A DNA stretch of 27,881 bases from BPIH01 sp042408535 (GTDB taxonomy: Bacteria > Chloroflexota > Limnocylindria > Limnocylindrales > CSP1-4): NCBI GenBank assembly GCA_042408535.1, contig JBHORA010000037.1, positions 1 to 27,881 of the forward strand, given 5' to 3'. The notes beneath the pieces were generated by a model. That model did not search any database, had not been told where the DNA came from, and saw only the letters and a list, made by a program, of their open reading frames with translations. The translations under genes and the position numbers were made by a program. Positions 1 through 6,967 of this stretch are shown piece after piece. Position 1 is the stretch's first letter, and each line of letters begins with the position of its first letter.

Positions 1-1
1 T

Positions 2-295
2 GACGAACTCGGCCGGGCCAAGGCCCTCGTCGAGAGCGAGGAGCTGGGTGCCCTCTCGCGGGTCGAGGAGCGGGCGGACCGCCTCTCGATGTACGCCTGC
101 CTCCTCGACGATCCCGATCTCGTCAACCGGATGCTCGACCGGTATCTGTCGGTGACGGCCGAGGACGTCCGATCGGTCTGCGCCGCTGTCCTCCGGCCCG
201 AGAACCGGGTCGTCCTGACCTACGTCCCGGCTGCCGCTCCGGCGGACGCTGCCGTCCTCCCGACGGACGAGGTCGCCGGCGAGGTGGCGGCGTGA
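2..295 (+). CDS. M16 family zinc peptidase, C-terminal end (partial)
   Basis: The frame is open from the window edge to the TGA at 293-295 and gives about 97 residues. The run RAKALVESEELGAL, then a helix ending in LDRYLSVTAEDVRSV, then RPENRVVLTYVP, is the usual end of an M16 (pitrilysin/insulinase/mitochondrial processing peptidase-like) protein: last helical hairpin, 'yl.vt.edv' helix and final beta strand. The HxxEH zinc site would lie in the N-terminal half outside the window, so activity cannot be judged directly. The next gene is a second M16 protein that starts inside this stop codon (GTGA overlap) and lacks HxxEH. By analogy with two-subunit M16B peptidases, this upstream protein is probably the catalytic partner. 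Family assignment is firm; catalytic role is inference. Confidence 0.85.
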   Translation, partial: DELGRAKALVESEELGALSRVEERADRLSMYACLLDDPDLVNRMLDRYLSVTAEDVRSVCAAVLRPENRVVLTYVPAAAPADAAVLPTDEVAGEVAA

Positions 296-1866
296 CCGAG
301 CACGTCGTTGCCACCCGCCCGACCCCAGGACGACCACGGCCCTACCACTTCCCGTCGATCGACCGGACCCGGCTCCGCAACGGGCTGACCGTGGTCGCCA
401 TCCACGTCCCGGGTCGGCCCCTCGTCGCCGCCGATCTCGTCATCCGGGCTGGCGTCGCCGAGGAGCGACCGGAGACGGCGGGGGCCTTCGCCCTCGCTGC
501 CCGCGCCCTGACCGAGGGGACCGAGCGCCACGACGCGGTCGCTCTCGCCGAGGCCGCCGAGCGACTCGGGGCGAGCCTCGCCACCGAAGCTGGCTGGGAC
601 GCCCTCTCGGCCGGGGTCGACGTCCCGGCTCCGCGGCTGTCGGCGGCTCTCGAGCTCCTGGCCGAGGTCGTCCGCGAGCCGACCTTCCCCGAGGCCGAGG
701 TGGAGCGCCTCCGGGACGAGCGCCTGAACGACCTTCTCCTGGCCCGAGCCGATCCGCGGCGTCGAGCCGATGACGCCTTCGCGGCGACGATCTACGCCCC
801 CGACAGCCCCTACCACCGGCCCGCCGGCGGCGACCGCCCGACCGTCGAGCGGCTCGAGCGATCGGCCGTTCGGTCGGCCTTCCGGCGTTCCCTCGATCCC
901 GCCCGAATGGCCCTCGTCGTCGCCGGCGATCTCGCCGGTCTCGACGTCGTCGGTCTCGCCGACCGCCTCTTCGGCGACTGGGAGGGAGCGCCCGAGGAGG
1001 TCGCGCCGCCGGCTCCAATCGTCGTCCGATCGGCCATCCTCGGCCGCCGGATTCGTGTCATCGACCGTCCTGGCTCGGTCCAGACCGAGATCCGGGTCGG
1101 CCACCCCGGCATCGCTCGGTCGGCCCCCGACTACCACGCCGTCAGCCTTCTGGCGATGATCCTCGGCGGCCTCTTCAACTCCCGGCTGAACATGAAGCTC
1201 CGGGAGGAGAAGGGCTACACCTACGGTGCCTACGCCGGCTTCGACGCCCGACGCGGGCCAGGCCCCTTCGTCGCCCGGGCGGCGGTGGCGACGCCGGTCA
1301 CGGTGGCGGCCGTCCTCGACATCCTGGCCGAGCTCGAGCGGATCCGGAGGGGACCGATCCGGGCCGAGGAGCTGGCCGCCGCCCGCGACTACCTCGTTGG
1401 CGTCTTCCCGCTCCACTTCGAGACCCCGGGGCCGATCGCCGCTGCCGTCGCCGGGCTCCATGTCCACGAGCTGCCCGACGAAGAGCTGACGGCCTACCGG
1501 GAGAAGCTCGAGGCGGTCGAGCTGACCGAGGTCGAGCGGGCGGCGCGAGAACACATCGATCTCGATCGCCTTGCCGTCGTCCTCGTCGGTGACGCCAGCG
1601 CCTTCCTGGCCGAGCTCGAGGCGGCTGGCCTCGGCCCGGTCGAGGTCGAGCGCGAGCCCGCCCCGGCTGCCGCCGTCGGGATCGCGGAAGCGGAGGCCGA
1701 GCCGGGTCCCGTCGGTACCGAGGGCGAGGGAGCGGTTTCCGCTGATCCAGAGGCAGCGAGCGAAGCTGTGGCGAGCGAAGCGGTCGGCGGACAACGCTCG
1801 CCGTCCGACCGGGAGCCCGGCAGCGACGGTGACGATGACGTCCGGCGAAGGCGCACCGGAGGCTGA
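292..1866 (+). CDS. M16 family peptidase-like protein, probable non-catalytic subunit
   Basis: 524 residues starting at a GTG that overlaps the upstream stop by 4 bases, so the two genes are translationally coupled. The M16 fold is recognisable: RLRNGLTVVAIHVPGRP near residue 28, a second domain from about 205 (LVVAGDL), and the substrate-binding segment LREEKGYTYGA at 303-313. The zinc motif HxxEH expected near residues 61-77 is replaced by the ETAGAFALAARALTEGTER region, which has no His pair. The protein should therefore be an inactive partner, like the alpha subunit of mitochondrial processing peptidase, that helps bind substrate for the active subunit. About 75 residues after position 450 form an Ala/Glu-rich acidic tail not typical of the family, ending RRRRTGG. 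The end overlaps the start of the MFS gene. Confidence 0.88.
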   Translation: MTEHVVATRPTPGRPRPYHFPSIDRTRLRNGLTVVAIHVPGRPLVAADLVIRAGVAEERPETAGAFALAARALTEGTERHDAVALAEAAERLGASLATEAGWDALSAGVDVPAPRLSAALELLAEVVREPTFPEAEVERLRDERLNDLLLARADPRRRADDAFAATIYAPDSPYHRPAGGDRPTVERLERSAVRSAFRRSLDPARMALVVAGDLAGLDVVGLADRLFGDWEGAPEEVAPPAPIVVRSAILGRRIRVIDRPGSVQTEIRVGHPGIARSAPDYHAVSLLAMILGGLFNSRLNMKLREEKGYTYGAYAGFDARRGPGPFVARAAVATPVTVAAVLDILAELERIRRGPIRAEELAAARDYLVGVFPLHFETPGPIAAAVAGLHVHELPDEELTAYREKLEAVELTEVERAAREHIDLDRLAVVLVGDASAFLAELEAAGLGPVEVEREPAPAAAVGIAEAEAEPGPVGTEGEGAVSADPEAASEAVASEAVGGQRSPSDREPGSDGDDDVRRRRTGG

Positions 1867-3244
1867 CCCGACTCCTCGAACGGCAGCGAGCGCCCGACCG
1901 GGCGAGCGGGCTCCTCGGCTCGGCCCGGAGGCGACCGAAGAGCGCGCCGCCACCCCAGGGGCGCTGCCGGTCCGGGGGAGCCCCACGATCGCGAGCGCCC
2001 TACCGGCCCTCGCCTCTCCGCTCTACCGGCGCTTCTTCCTCGGAGCCTTCGTCGGCAATCTCGGCCTCTGGATGCAGGCGACGGCCCAGGGATGGCTCGT
2101 CCTCCAGCTGACGAACTCGCCGGCCCTCCTCGGTCTCGTCGGGGCGGCGGCCTCGGCCCCGACCCTCTTTGTGACCCTCGTCGCCGGCGTCCTTGCCGAC
2201 CGCGTCGACCGGCCGCGGCTCGTCATCGCCTGCCAGCTCGTCGCTGCGGGAACGGCGGCCGTCCTCGCCGCCCTGGTGACGAGTGGGGCGGTCGCCTTCT
2301 GGCATGTCTTCTTCCTCGCCACCCTCGCCGGTGCTGCCCAGGCCTTCGCGACCCCAGCCCTCCAGGCGATCGTGCCCTCCCTCGTCGGGCGAGAGGCGAT
2401 CGGGAACGCCGTCGCCCTCAATTCGGCCCAGTTCAACCTCTCCCGGGTGCTCGGACCCACCCTCGCCGGTGCCCTCATCGCCGGCGGCGGGTTGCCCCTT
2501 GCCTTCTGGGCGAACGCCGTCGCCCTCGTCGGCGTCGCCGTCGCCGTTTGGAGCGTCGGACGGCTCAGCCCGGCGCCGATCATCCGAGCCGAGTCGAGCC
2601 TCTGGCGAAACCTCGTCGACGGTCTCCGGTACGTCGGCGAGCACCGGCTCGTGGCGGTCGTCCTCGGTCTGGCCGTCGTGCCCTCCCTCCTCGTCCTGAA
2701 CTACCTCGTCCTCTTGCCCCTCTACGCTCGCGACATCCTCGCCATCGGCGCCGGCGGGCTGGGGCTCTTGACCGCTGCCGTCGGGCTCGGGGCTCTCGGG
2801 GGCGCTTTCGGGGTGGCCCTCCTTCGTCCCGGCGGCGGCGACGGTCGGCTCATGCTCGTCGCCCTCGCCGTCGGCTCCCTCGGGGTCATCGGCTTCGGGA
2901 CGAGCACCGATCTCGTCCTCTCCCTCGCTGCCCTCGTCGTCGTCGGCGGCGCCCTGACGGTCTACTACTCGACGGCGAACACCCTCATCCAGCTCCTCGC
3001 GCCTGCCCGACTCCGGGGCCGGATCCTCTCCCTCTGGACCCTGGCGGCTCTCGGCGCCGTCCCGATCGGCAACCTCGCCGCGGGGGCTGTGGCCGACCGG
3101 TTCGGTGGCCCTCTCGCCCTCGGCGGGGGTGGGCTCCTGAGCGCCCTCGCCGTGGTCGCCGTGGGCGTCGCTGTCCCCGAGCTTCGCTCCCTGGGGCCGG
3201 GGACCGTGGGGCATGGACCTGGGAGCTCGGCGGGCCAGGTCTAA
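1835..3244 (+). CDS. MFS transporter, EntS/MFS_3-like exporter
   Basis: The frame extends upstream to 1571, but that part lies inside the M16 gene and is not transporter-like. The ATG at 1835 (or the GTG two codons earlier, 1829) gives about 469 residues with a roughly 55-residue polar N-terminus, then the first helix near YRRFFLGAFVGNLGLWMQ. Motif A between helices 2 and 3 is clear: GVLADRVDRPR at 118-128. About twelve hydrophobic helices follow, with a basic cytoplasmic loop before RNLVDGLRYVGEH in the middle. The pattern AFATPALQAIVPSLV and NSAQFNLSRVLGPTLAG is characteristic of the EntS/MFS_3 branch of drug and siderophore exporters. Substrate unknown. It overlaps the M16 gene by 32 bases in another frame and probably shares its transcript. 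Exact start uncertain. Confidence 0.87.
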   Translation: MTSGEGAPEADPTPRTAASARPGERAPRLGPEATEERAATPGALPVRGSPTIASALPALASPLYRRFFLGAFVGNLGLWMQATAQGWLVLQLTNSPALLGLVGAAASAPTLFVTLVAGVLADRVDRPRLVIACQLVAAGTAAVLAALVTSGAVAFWHVFFLATLAGAAQAFATPALQAIVPSLVGREAIGNAVALNSAQFNLSRVLGPTLAGALIAGGGLPLAFWANAVALVGVAVAVWSVGRLSPAPIIRAESSLWRNLVDGLRYVGEHRLVAVVLGLAVVPSLLVLNYLVLLPLYARDILAIGAGGLGLLTAAVGLGALGGAFGVALLRPGGGDGRLMLVALAVGSLGVIGFGTSTDLVLSLAALVVVGGALTVYYSTANTLIQLLAPARLRGRILSLWTLAALGAVPIGNLAAGAVADRFGGPLALGGGGLLSALAVVAVGVAVPELRSLGPGTVGHGPGSSAGQV

Positions 3245-3328
3245 CGGCGCGCTGCCGGGCTTCGACCGGCGTCGTCCGATTCCCGATCGCGGCCTGGACC
3301 GGGCCGCTCGTGGCGAGGCCGACGGCCC

Positions 3329-3370
3329 TGAAACCTTTTTCGCCAGTGGAGCCTCGGACAGGGTGAAACC
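3329..3370 (+). promoter_or_regulatory. pair of TGAAACC direct repeats upstream of the TPE-repeat gene (possible ECF -35 elements)
   Basis: TGAAACC occurs at 3329-3335 and again at 3364-3370, 35 bases apart, in the 162-base gap between the MFS stop and the TPE-repeat gene. The first copy runs into a T5 tract, rare in this GC-rich DNA. TGAAAC is a known -35 sequence of several ECF sigma factors (for example sigma-W of Bacillus), and an ECF sigma gene lies just downstream. I do not see a convincing CGTC/CGTA -10 at the expected distance, so this is tentative. Confidence 0.3.
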
Positions 3371-3406
3371 GGACACCGACTCCGATCCAGACAAGGGAGC
3401 TAGAGC

Positions 3407-3979
3407 ATGACGAACTTCGATCGAACGAGCCGCCTCGTCCGCGGGCTCGGTGTGGCCCTCGTGTCCCTCTTCCTCGTCGTCGGCGGCGTCCTCGGAGCCG
3501 ACGCGCTCTTCCGGGCGCCCTCGGCCGGAACGGGGCCAGCCGTCGACGCTCAGGCATCGGGAACGGGGACTCCAGAGGCGTCGGCTGAGGGCAGCGGGAC
3601 CGCGGAGCCCTCCGGGACGCCCGAGGCGACCGGGACGCCCGGGGCGACCGGGACGCCCGAGGCGAGCGAGACCGCTGAGCCCTCCGAGACGCCCGAGCCC
3701 TCCGAGACCCCGGAGGCGACTCGGACGCCGCGGCCGGAGGAGACACCCGAAGCCGCCGAGACTCCCGAGCCCTCCGAGACGCCCGAGGTGGACGAAACCG
3801 CGGAACCCTCCGAGACCCCGGAGGCCGACGAGACCGCGGAACCGTCCGGGACGCCCGAGACCCACGAAACCCCAGAGCCCTCGGAGACGCCCGAGGCGGG
3901 CGACGATGACCACGGCGGCCACGATGGTCACGACGGATCGTCGGCGACGCCGGAACCCACCACCGCCCCGGCCGGCTAG
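3407..3979 (+). CDS. membrane-anchored Thr/Pro/Glu-repeat protein
   Basis: 190 residues; ATG at 3407 follows a GGGAG ribosome site. Residues 1-12 are polar with Arg, 13-33 form one hydrophobic segment (GLGVALVSLFLVVGGVLGAD), and the rest should be extracytoplasmic. Residues 54-165 are a low-complexity array of ETPEPSETPEA-like units (TPE, AEPS, SGTPE variants). The end has an acidic His cluster, DDDHGGHDGHDG (166-177), that could bind metal. No enzyme domain is visible. The same TPE-type tail ends the membrane protein at 4784-5488, on the other side of the ECF sigma gene, so the three genes look like one functional group. A role as a cell-surface spacer or stress-related envelope protein is inference only. 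No homologue is recognised because repeats of this kind are uninformative. Confidence 0.72.
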   Translation: MTNFDRTSRLVRGLGVALVSLFLVVGGVLGADALFRAPSAGTGPAVDAQASGTGTPEASAEGSGTAEPSGTPEATGTPGATGTPEASETAEPSETPEPSETPEATRTPRPEETPEAAETPEPSETPEVDETAEPSETPEADETAEPSGTPETHETPEPSETPEAGDDDHGGHDGHDGSSATPEPTTAPAG

Positions 3980-4007
3980 GATTCGACCTGGCGTCCCGAT
4001 GGCGACC

Positions 4008-4030
4008 ACCCGGGTCGTCTCGACCCGGGT
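4008..4030 (+). terminator. perfect 10-bp hairpin between TPE-repeat gene and sigma gene
   Basis: ACCCGGGTCG at 4008-4017 and CGACCCGGGT at 4021-4030 are exact reverse complements around a 3-base TCT loop. It lies 28 bases after the upstream stop and 17 bases before the GTG of the sigma gene. No T tract follows, so it is not a standard intrinsic terminator. It could attenuate transcription, protect a 3' end, or mask the sigma ribosome site. Confidence 0.45.
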
Positions 4031-4047
4031 CCCGCCCGAACGACGGG

Positions 4048-4677
4048 GTGACGACGATCCTCGAGCCAGCTCGGCACAGCGGCGATCCGGTCGGCGAGGA
4101 GCCGGCCGGGTCGCTCCGCTCGGACGCTTCAGCCGATGAGGCGCTCGTCGTCGCCCGGGTCCTGGCCGGGGAACGGGAAGCGTTCCGGATCCTCGTCGAG
4201 CGCGAGCACCGCGCCGTGGTGCGGACCTGCTATCGGATCCTCGGCAACCTCCACGACGCCGAGGACGCTGCCCAGGAGACCTTCGTGAACGCGTATCGCG
4301 CCCTCCCGTCCTGGCGACGCGACGGCCCTTTCGGGGCCTGGCTCGCCCGGATCGCGGTTCGTGTCGCGACCCGCCGGGCCGCGAGACGGGGAAGCGTCGG
4401 GTGGCTCGATCCCGCGGCGGCCGAGCCCGATGGCCGCACCACCGGTGCTGCGGCCGATCCGCTTGTTTCGGTCGTTCGCTCGGAGTCCGCGGCACACCTC
4501 CGGGCGGCCGTGGCAAGGCTCGAGGAGCCGTACCGCTCCGTCGTGGCCCTCCGGTTCTTCGCCGACCTTCCCTTGGCGGAGATCGCTCGACTCACCGGTC
4601 GACCGGTCCCGACGGTGAAAACGCACCTCCGGCGGGGCCTGCTCCGGCTTCGAGACGCCGTCGAGGGGATGCTGTGA
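4048..4677 (+). CDS. ECF-type RNA polymerase sigma factor
   Basis: 209 residues. The sigma-70 region 2 spans about 45-110, with LVEREHRAVVRTCYRILG, then the DAEDAAQETFVNAYRAL helix that contacts core polymerase and the -10 element. Region 4 is at about 148-203: LEEPYRSVVALRFFADLPL, then the helix-turn-helix IARLTGRPVPTVKTHLRRGL. There is no region 1.1 or 3, as expected for an ECF (group IV) factor. The GTG at 4048 is the only good in-frame start before region 2; it leaves a 35-residue acidic leader. A perfect hairpin lies just upstream. The gene at 4784, 106 bases downstream, encodes a single-helix membrane protein in the usual anti-sigma position. The regulated genes are unknown, but the flanking TPE-repeat genes suggest an envelope response. 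Confidence 0.93.
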   Translation: MTTILEPARHSGDPVGEEPAGSLRSDASADEALVVARVLAGEREAFRILVEREHRAVVRTCYRILGNLHDAEDAAQETFVNAYRALPSWRRDGPFGAWLARIAVRVATRRAARRGSVGWLDPAAAEPDGRTTGAAADPLVSVVRSESAAHLRAAVARLEEPYRSVVALRFFADLPLAEIARLTGRPVPTVKTHLRRGLLRLRDAVEGML

Positions 4678-4783
4678 ACGCCCTGCGCCCCTTCCTCGGC
4701 GGCCCCTCGGGCCCTCGCCGGGGCGAAGGCCGACCGCTCGTGCGTCCGCTGCCCATGATGGGCTCGTTCACGAGGAACGAGCG

Positions 4784-5488
4784 ATGATGCCGGGCGAGCC
4801 TCCCGCCTCCGATCTCGAGCGCCTCTTCGACGGCGCCGACGTCCCGGAGGCTGAGCATGAGCGCCTCGAACCCCTCGTCCGCGCCTTCGACCGGCTCCGG
4901 CGCGACGATCCACCGCCCCGGCCCGATCTCCCAGATCGGATCATGGCGGCCATCCGGGCCGAGCCGGACCCGGCTCCCTTCGTGGCCGCCGTCGCGGCGC
5001 TTCGTGAGGGCCACGTCCGGCGAGCCCTGGCGAGCGTCAAACATGCAGCTCGGATCGTCCTCGGCGCCGGCCGACCGTTCGCCGTCCGAGCCCAGGCGGC
5101 AGCCCTCCTCATCGCGGCAGCCGTCCTCGCCGGGGCCTTCGGTGGCGGGCTCGCCGTCGGGGCGCCGCGGCTCTTCGGCCTCGAGGCGCCGACCGCCACG
5201 CCCTCGCCGACGCCGACCGAGACCGTCGAGCCGAGCCCGTCGCCGAGCCCGTCGCTGTCGACTCCCAGGCCGACGCCGACCGAGACCGTCGAGCCGACGG
5301 AGACCCCAGAACCGAGCGCGACGCCGGAAGGGGGAGGCTCCCCGGCGGCGACGGAGACACCGGAGCCGACCCGGACCCCGACGACCCGGACACCCTCCCC
5401 GACGAAGACGCCCGAGGCGACGAAGACACCGAACCCGAGCGGGACGCCCGAGCCCTCGGAGACGCCCGAGCCGAGCGAGCACGACTGA
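4784..5488 (+). CDS. single-pass membrane protein, putative anti-sigma factor with TPE-rich tail
   Basis: 234 residues, ATG at 4784 preceded by GAGGAACGAG as ribosome site. Residues 1-100 are cytoplasmic-looking and helical (DLERLFDGADVPEAEHERL, LPDRIMAAIRAEP). One hydrophobic helix runs from about 101 to 126 (VRAQAAALLIAAAVLAG). Residues 138-234 are a Thr/Pro/Ser/Glu-rich tail (PTPTETVEPSPSP, TPEPSETPEPSEHD). The position right after an ECF sigma gene and the topology fit a membrane anti-sigma factor. The HxxxCxxC motif of zinc anti-sigma domains is absent and no family domain is recognised, so the role is inference. The tail resembles that of the 3407-3979 product, which suggests both extend into the same layer of the envelope. 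Confidence 0.78.
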   Translation: MMPGEPPASDLERLFDGADVPEAEHERLEPLVRAFDRLRRDDPPPRPDLPDRIMAAIRAEPDPAPFVAAVAALREGHVRRALASVKHAARIVLGAGRPFAVRAQAAALLIAAAVLAGAFGGGLAVGAPRLFGLEAPTATPSPTPTETVEPSPSPSPSLSTPRPTPTETVEPTETPEPSATPEGGGSPAATETPEPTRTPTTRTPSPTKTPEATKTPNPSGTPEPSETPEPSEHD

Positions 5489-5631
5489 GCCGCTCCCGGC
5501 CGGAGGCGGTTCGGGGCACGTCCGCTCCGGTCGGACGCCGCACGGCGGGCGATCGGATCCGGCGCGGGCAGGCGTCCGCTGGCGCGAGCGGCCGTCCGCC
5601 GTCGCCCGCGCAGTTCGCCGGTCGGACCGGG

Positions 5632-5832
5632 CTAGCGTCGGTGGAAGGAGAGTCGGTGCGCGGCGAGGTCCCGGCTCGTCGGCCTTCGCAGCGTCGATCG
5701 GGCGGCGAGGAGTCCTGCGCCGAGTCCGCCGACGACACCGAGCCAGGTCGGCAGACCGACGACGAACTCGAGGAAGGCACCGAGGTTCCAGCCGGCCAAC
5801 AGCCAGAGGGCGACGACGAGGATCGTTCGCAT
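5632..5832 (-). CDS. small membrane protein with two predicted helices
   Basis: 66 residues read on the - strand from the ATG at 5832-5830 to the stop at 5632. Two hydrophobic stretches, TILVVALWLLAGWNLGAFLEF (about 3-23) and LPTWLGVVGGLGAGLLAA (27-44), are followed by a basic tail with STLRRPTSRD. The frame stays open upstream to 6327, but that part is Arg/Pro-rich and not protein-like, so the start is placed at the methionine opening the first helix. No clear ribosome site is seen. It converges with the anti-sigma-like gene. The Trp/Phe/Leu pattern is unlike the Arg/Pro/Ser shadows typical of noncoding frames here, which is the main reason for calling it. Function unknown. Confidence 0.6.
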   Translation of the reverse strand: MRTILVVALWLLAGWNLGAFLEFVVGLPTWLGVVGGLGAGLLAARSTLRRPTSRDLAAHRLSFHRR

Positions 5833-6138
5833 GCCCGGATCATCGTCGGCGACGCGACGGCCCGGCCATAGCCCGTTCGGTCGCCCACGAGGCGCGATCG
5901 GTCCTGGTCGGTCGGGTGCGAGCGGCTCCTCGGCCGAAGGGCTCCTCGGCCGAAGGGCTCCTCGCCCGAGCGCCTCCTCGCCCGAGCGCCTCCGCGACGA
6001 GGGGCGCCGAGCCGACCGACAGGGGCCACTGCCCGATGAGGTCGCCAGATCCCGTGCGCTCCTGCGCCACGCCGGCGTCGGGTGTTCGCACCCGGACGCC
6101 GACTTGCTTCCTCCCGGAGGGTGCCGTAGGCTCGCCGG
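5833..6138. other. 306-base intergenic region between divergent genes
   Basis: It separates the - strand small membrane gene from the + strand PfkB-like gene. It contains the 16-base tandem repeat at 5923-6002 and otherwise no recognisable gene. Promoters for both directions are expected here, but none stands out. CTTGCTTCCTCCCGGAGGG near 6103-6121 holds the GGAGG-like ribosome site of the + strand gene. Confidence 0.5.
5923..6002. repeat. 16-bp tandem repeat, about four to five copies
   Basis: Units are CGGCTCCTCGGCCGAA (5923-5938), GGGCTCCTCGGCCGAA (5939-5954), GGGCTCCTCGCCCGAG (5955-5970) and CGCCTCCTCGCCCGAG (5971-5986), with a degenerate fifth copy to 6002. Each unit contains a small self-complementary core (TCGGCCGA or CTCGCCCGAG). 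The drift runs in one direction along the array. It may be a replication-slippage array or a multi-site operator between the two divergent genes. Confidence 0.8.
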
Positions 6139-6816
6139 GTGATCGTCGTCGTCGGCCAGCCCTTCGCCCGCCGGAGCCCCATCGGCTGGGTCGCCGACGG
6201 TCCCGCCGTCCGGGTGGCGGCGGCCGTGGCCGACGGCGGTGGCCGGGTGGAGGTCCTCGGTCGGATCGGCGAGGACGAGCCCGGCGATGCCCTCGTCCTC
6301 GATTGTGCGCGGCGCTCGATCGGGCACGCCGCCGTCATCCGGTCGCCGGGCCGACCGACGCCGCTCCTCGACGGTCCGCCGGGCTCCGGCGAACCGCTCG
6401 GTCTCGACGCCGGCGACGTCGAGCTCGGCCTCCGCTACTTTGTCGATCTGTCGGTCGTCGTCGTCGTCGATCCGATCCCGCCCTCGGCCCTCGAGATGGC
6501 GGCTCGGATCGTGGCCGCCCAGGAAGCGAGCCTCGTCGTCGTCGCGGGGCGCGGGGCGGCGGTACCGGCAGCGGTGACCGAGATCGTGCCGGGCGTCGTC
6601 GTCCTCGAAGCGCCCGGACGGGAGGGTCGGCCGGCCTTCGATCGGCTCGTCGGGGAGCTCGCCGTTCGACTTGGGGCCGGAAGAGCACCCGACGAGGCTT
6701 TTCGGGAGGCGCTCGCGGTGAGCGGCTGGGAGCCCGCCGGTCGTGCCTTGGGTGCAGTGTGGGGAGAGGGGATGGTCGGGGCGGGGGGATCGAGCCGGGC
6801 GAAGCCGCCGGAATGA
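6139..6816 (+). CDS. PfkB-family kinase-like protein, shortened
   Basis: 225 residues from a GTG at 6139 with GGAGGG about 13 bases upstream. The N-terminal half has the PfkB/ribokinase layout: a first strand IVVVGQP, then GPAVRVAAAVADGGGRVEVLGRIGEDEPGD without the usual NxA, matching 'G..aN.A...a.LG..v.~iG.vG.D.fG'. The second half has strands VDLSVVVVVDPIPPSAL and ASLVVVAGRGAAV. The C-terminal DTxGAGD anion-hole and catalytic motif of active PfkB kinases is missing; in its place is a stretch DEAFREALAVSGWEPAGRA. Length is about 75 residues short of the family norm. It may be a non-catalytic sugar- or nucleoside-binding relative. Substrate unknown. Confidence 0.6.
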   Translation: MIVVVGQPFARRSPIGWVADGPAVRVAAAVADGGGRVEVLGRIGEDEPGDALVLDCARRSIGHAAVIRSPGRPTPLLDGPPGSGEPLGLDAGDVELGLRYFVDLSVVVVVDPIPPSALEMAARIVAAQEASLVVVAGRGAAVPAAVTEIVPGVVVLEAPGREGRPAFDRLVGELAVRLGAGRAPDEAFREALAVSGWEPAGRALGAVWGEGMVGAGGSSRAKPPE

Positions 6817-6967
6817 GGCGACGGGACCAGCGTCGCGATCGGCCCGGCCGGGCGCATGGACGCCATCGCGGACTGACCCTCCACCCTATGATTCCCCGAG
6901 CCCGCGCCGGCCGCGGGCTGGTCCCTGTCGGGCCGGGTCCCCATTGGGAGGAGCGAGTGCGGCTGTC

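Noticed and set aside
1571..1834. Upstream part of the MFS frame as coding
   Set aside because: It lies inside the M16 gene and gives Ser/Pro/Arg-rich shadow sequence without transporter features.
2000..4516. Very long open frame on the - strand (838 codons)
   Set aside because: It runs antisense to the MFS, TPE-repeat and sigma genes. Its product is Arg/Gly/Asp-rich with no domain, the expected shadow of high-GC third-position bias.
5840..6327. Upstream part of the - strand frame ending in the small membrane protein
   Set aside because: Arg/Pro/Ser-rich, repeats the tandem array, and overlaps the PfkB-like gene. Only the last 66 codons look like protein.
6864..6892. Promoter before the RnfD-like gene: TATGAT at 6887-6892
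   Set aside because: Good -10 match, but the hexamer 17 bases upstream (CATCGC) does not resemble a -35, so it is not listed as a feature.
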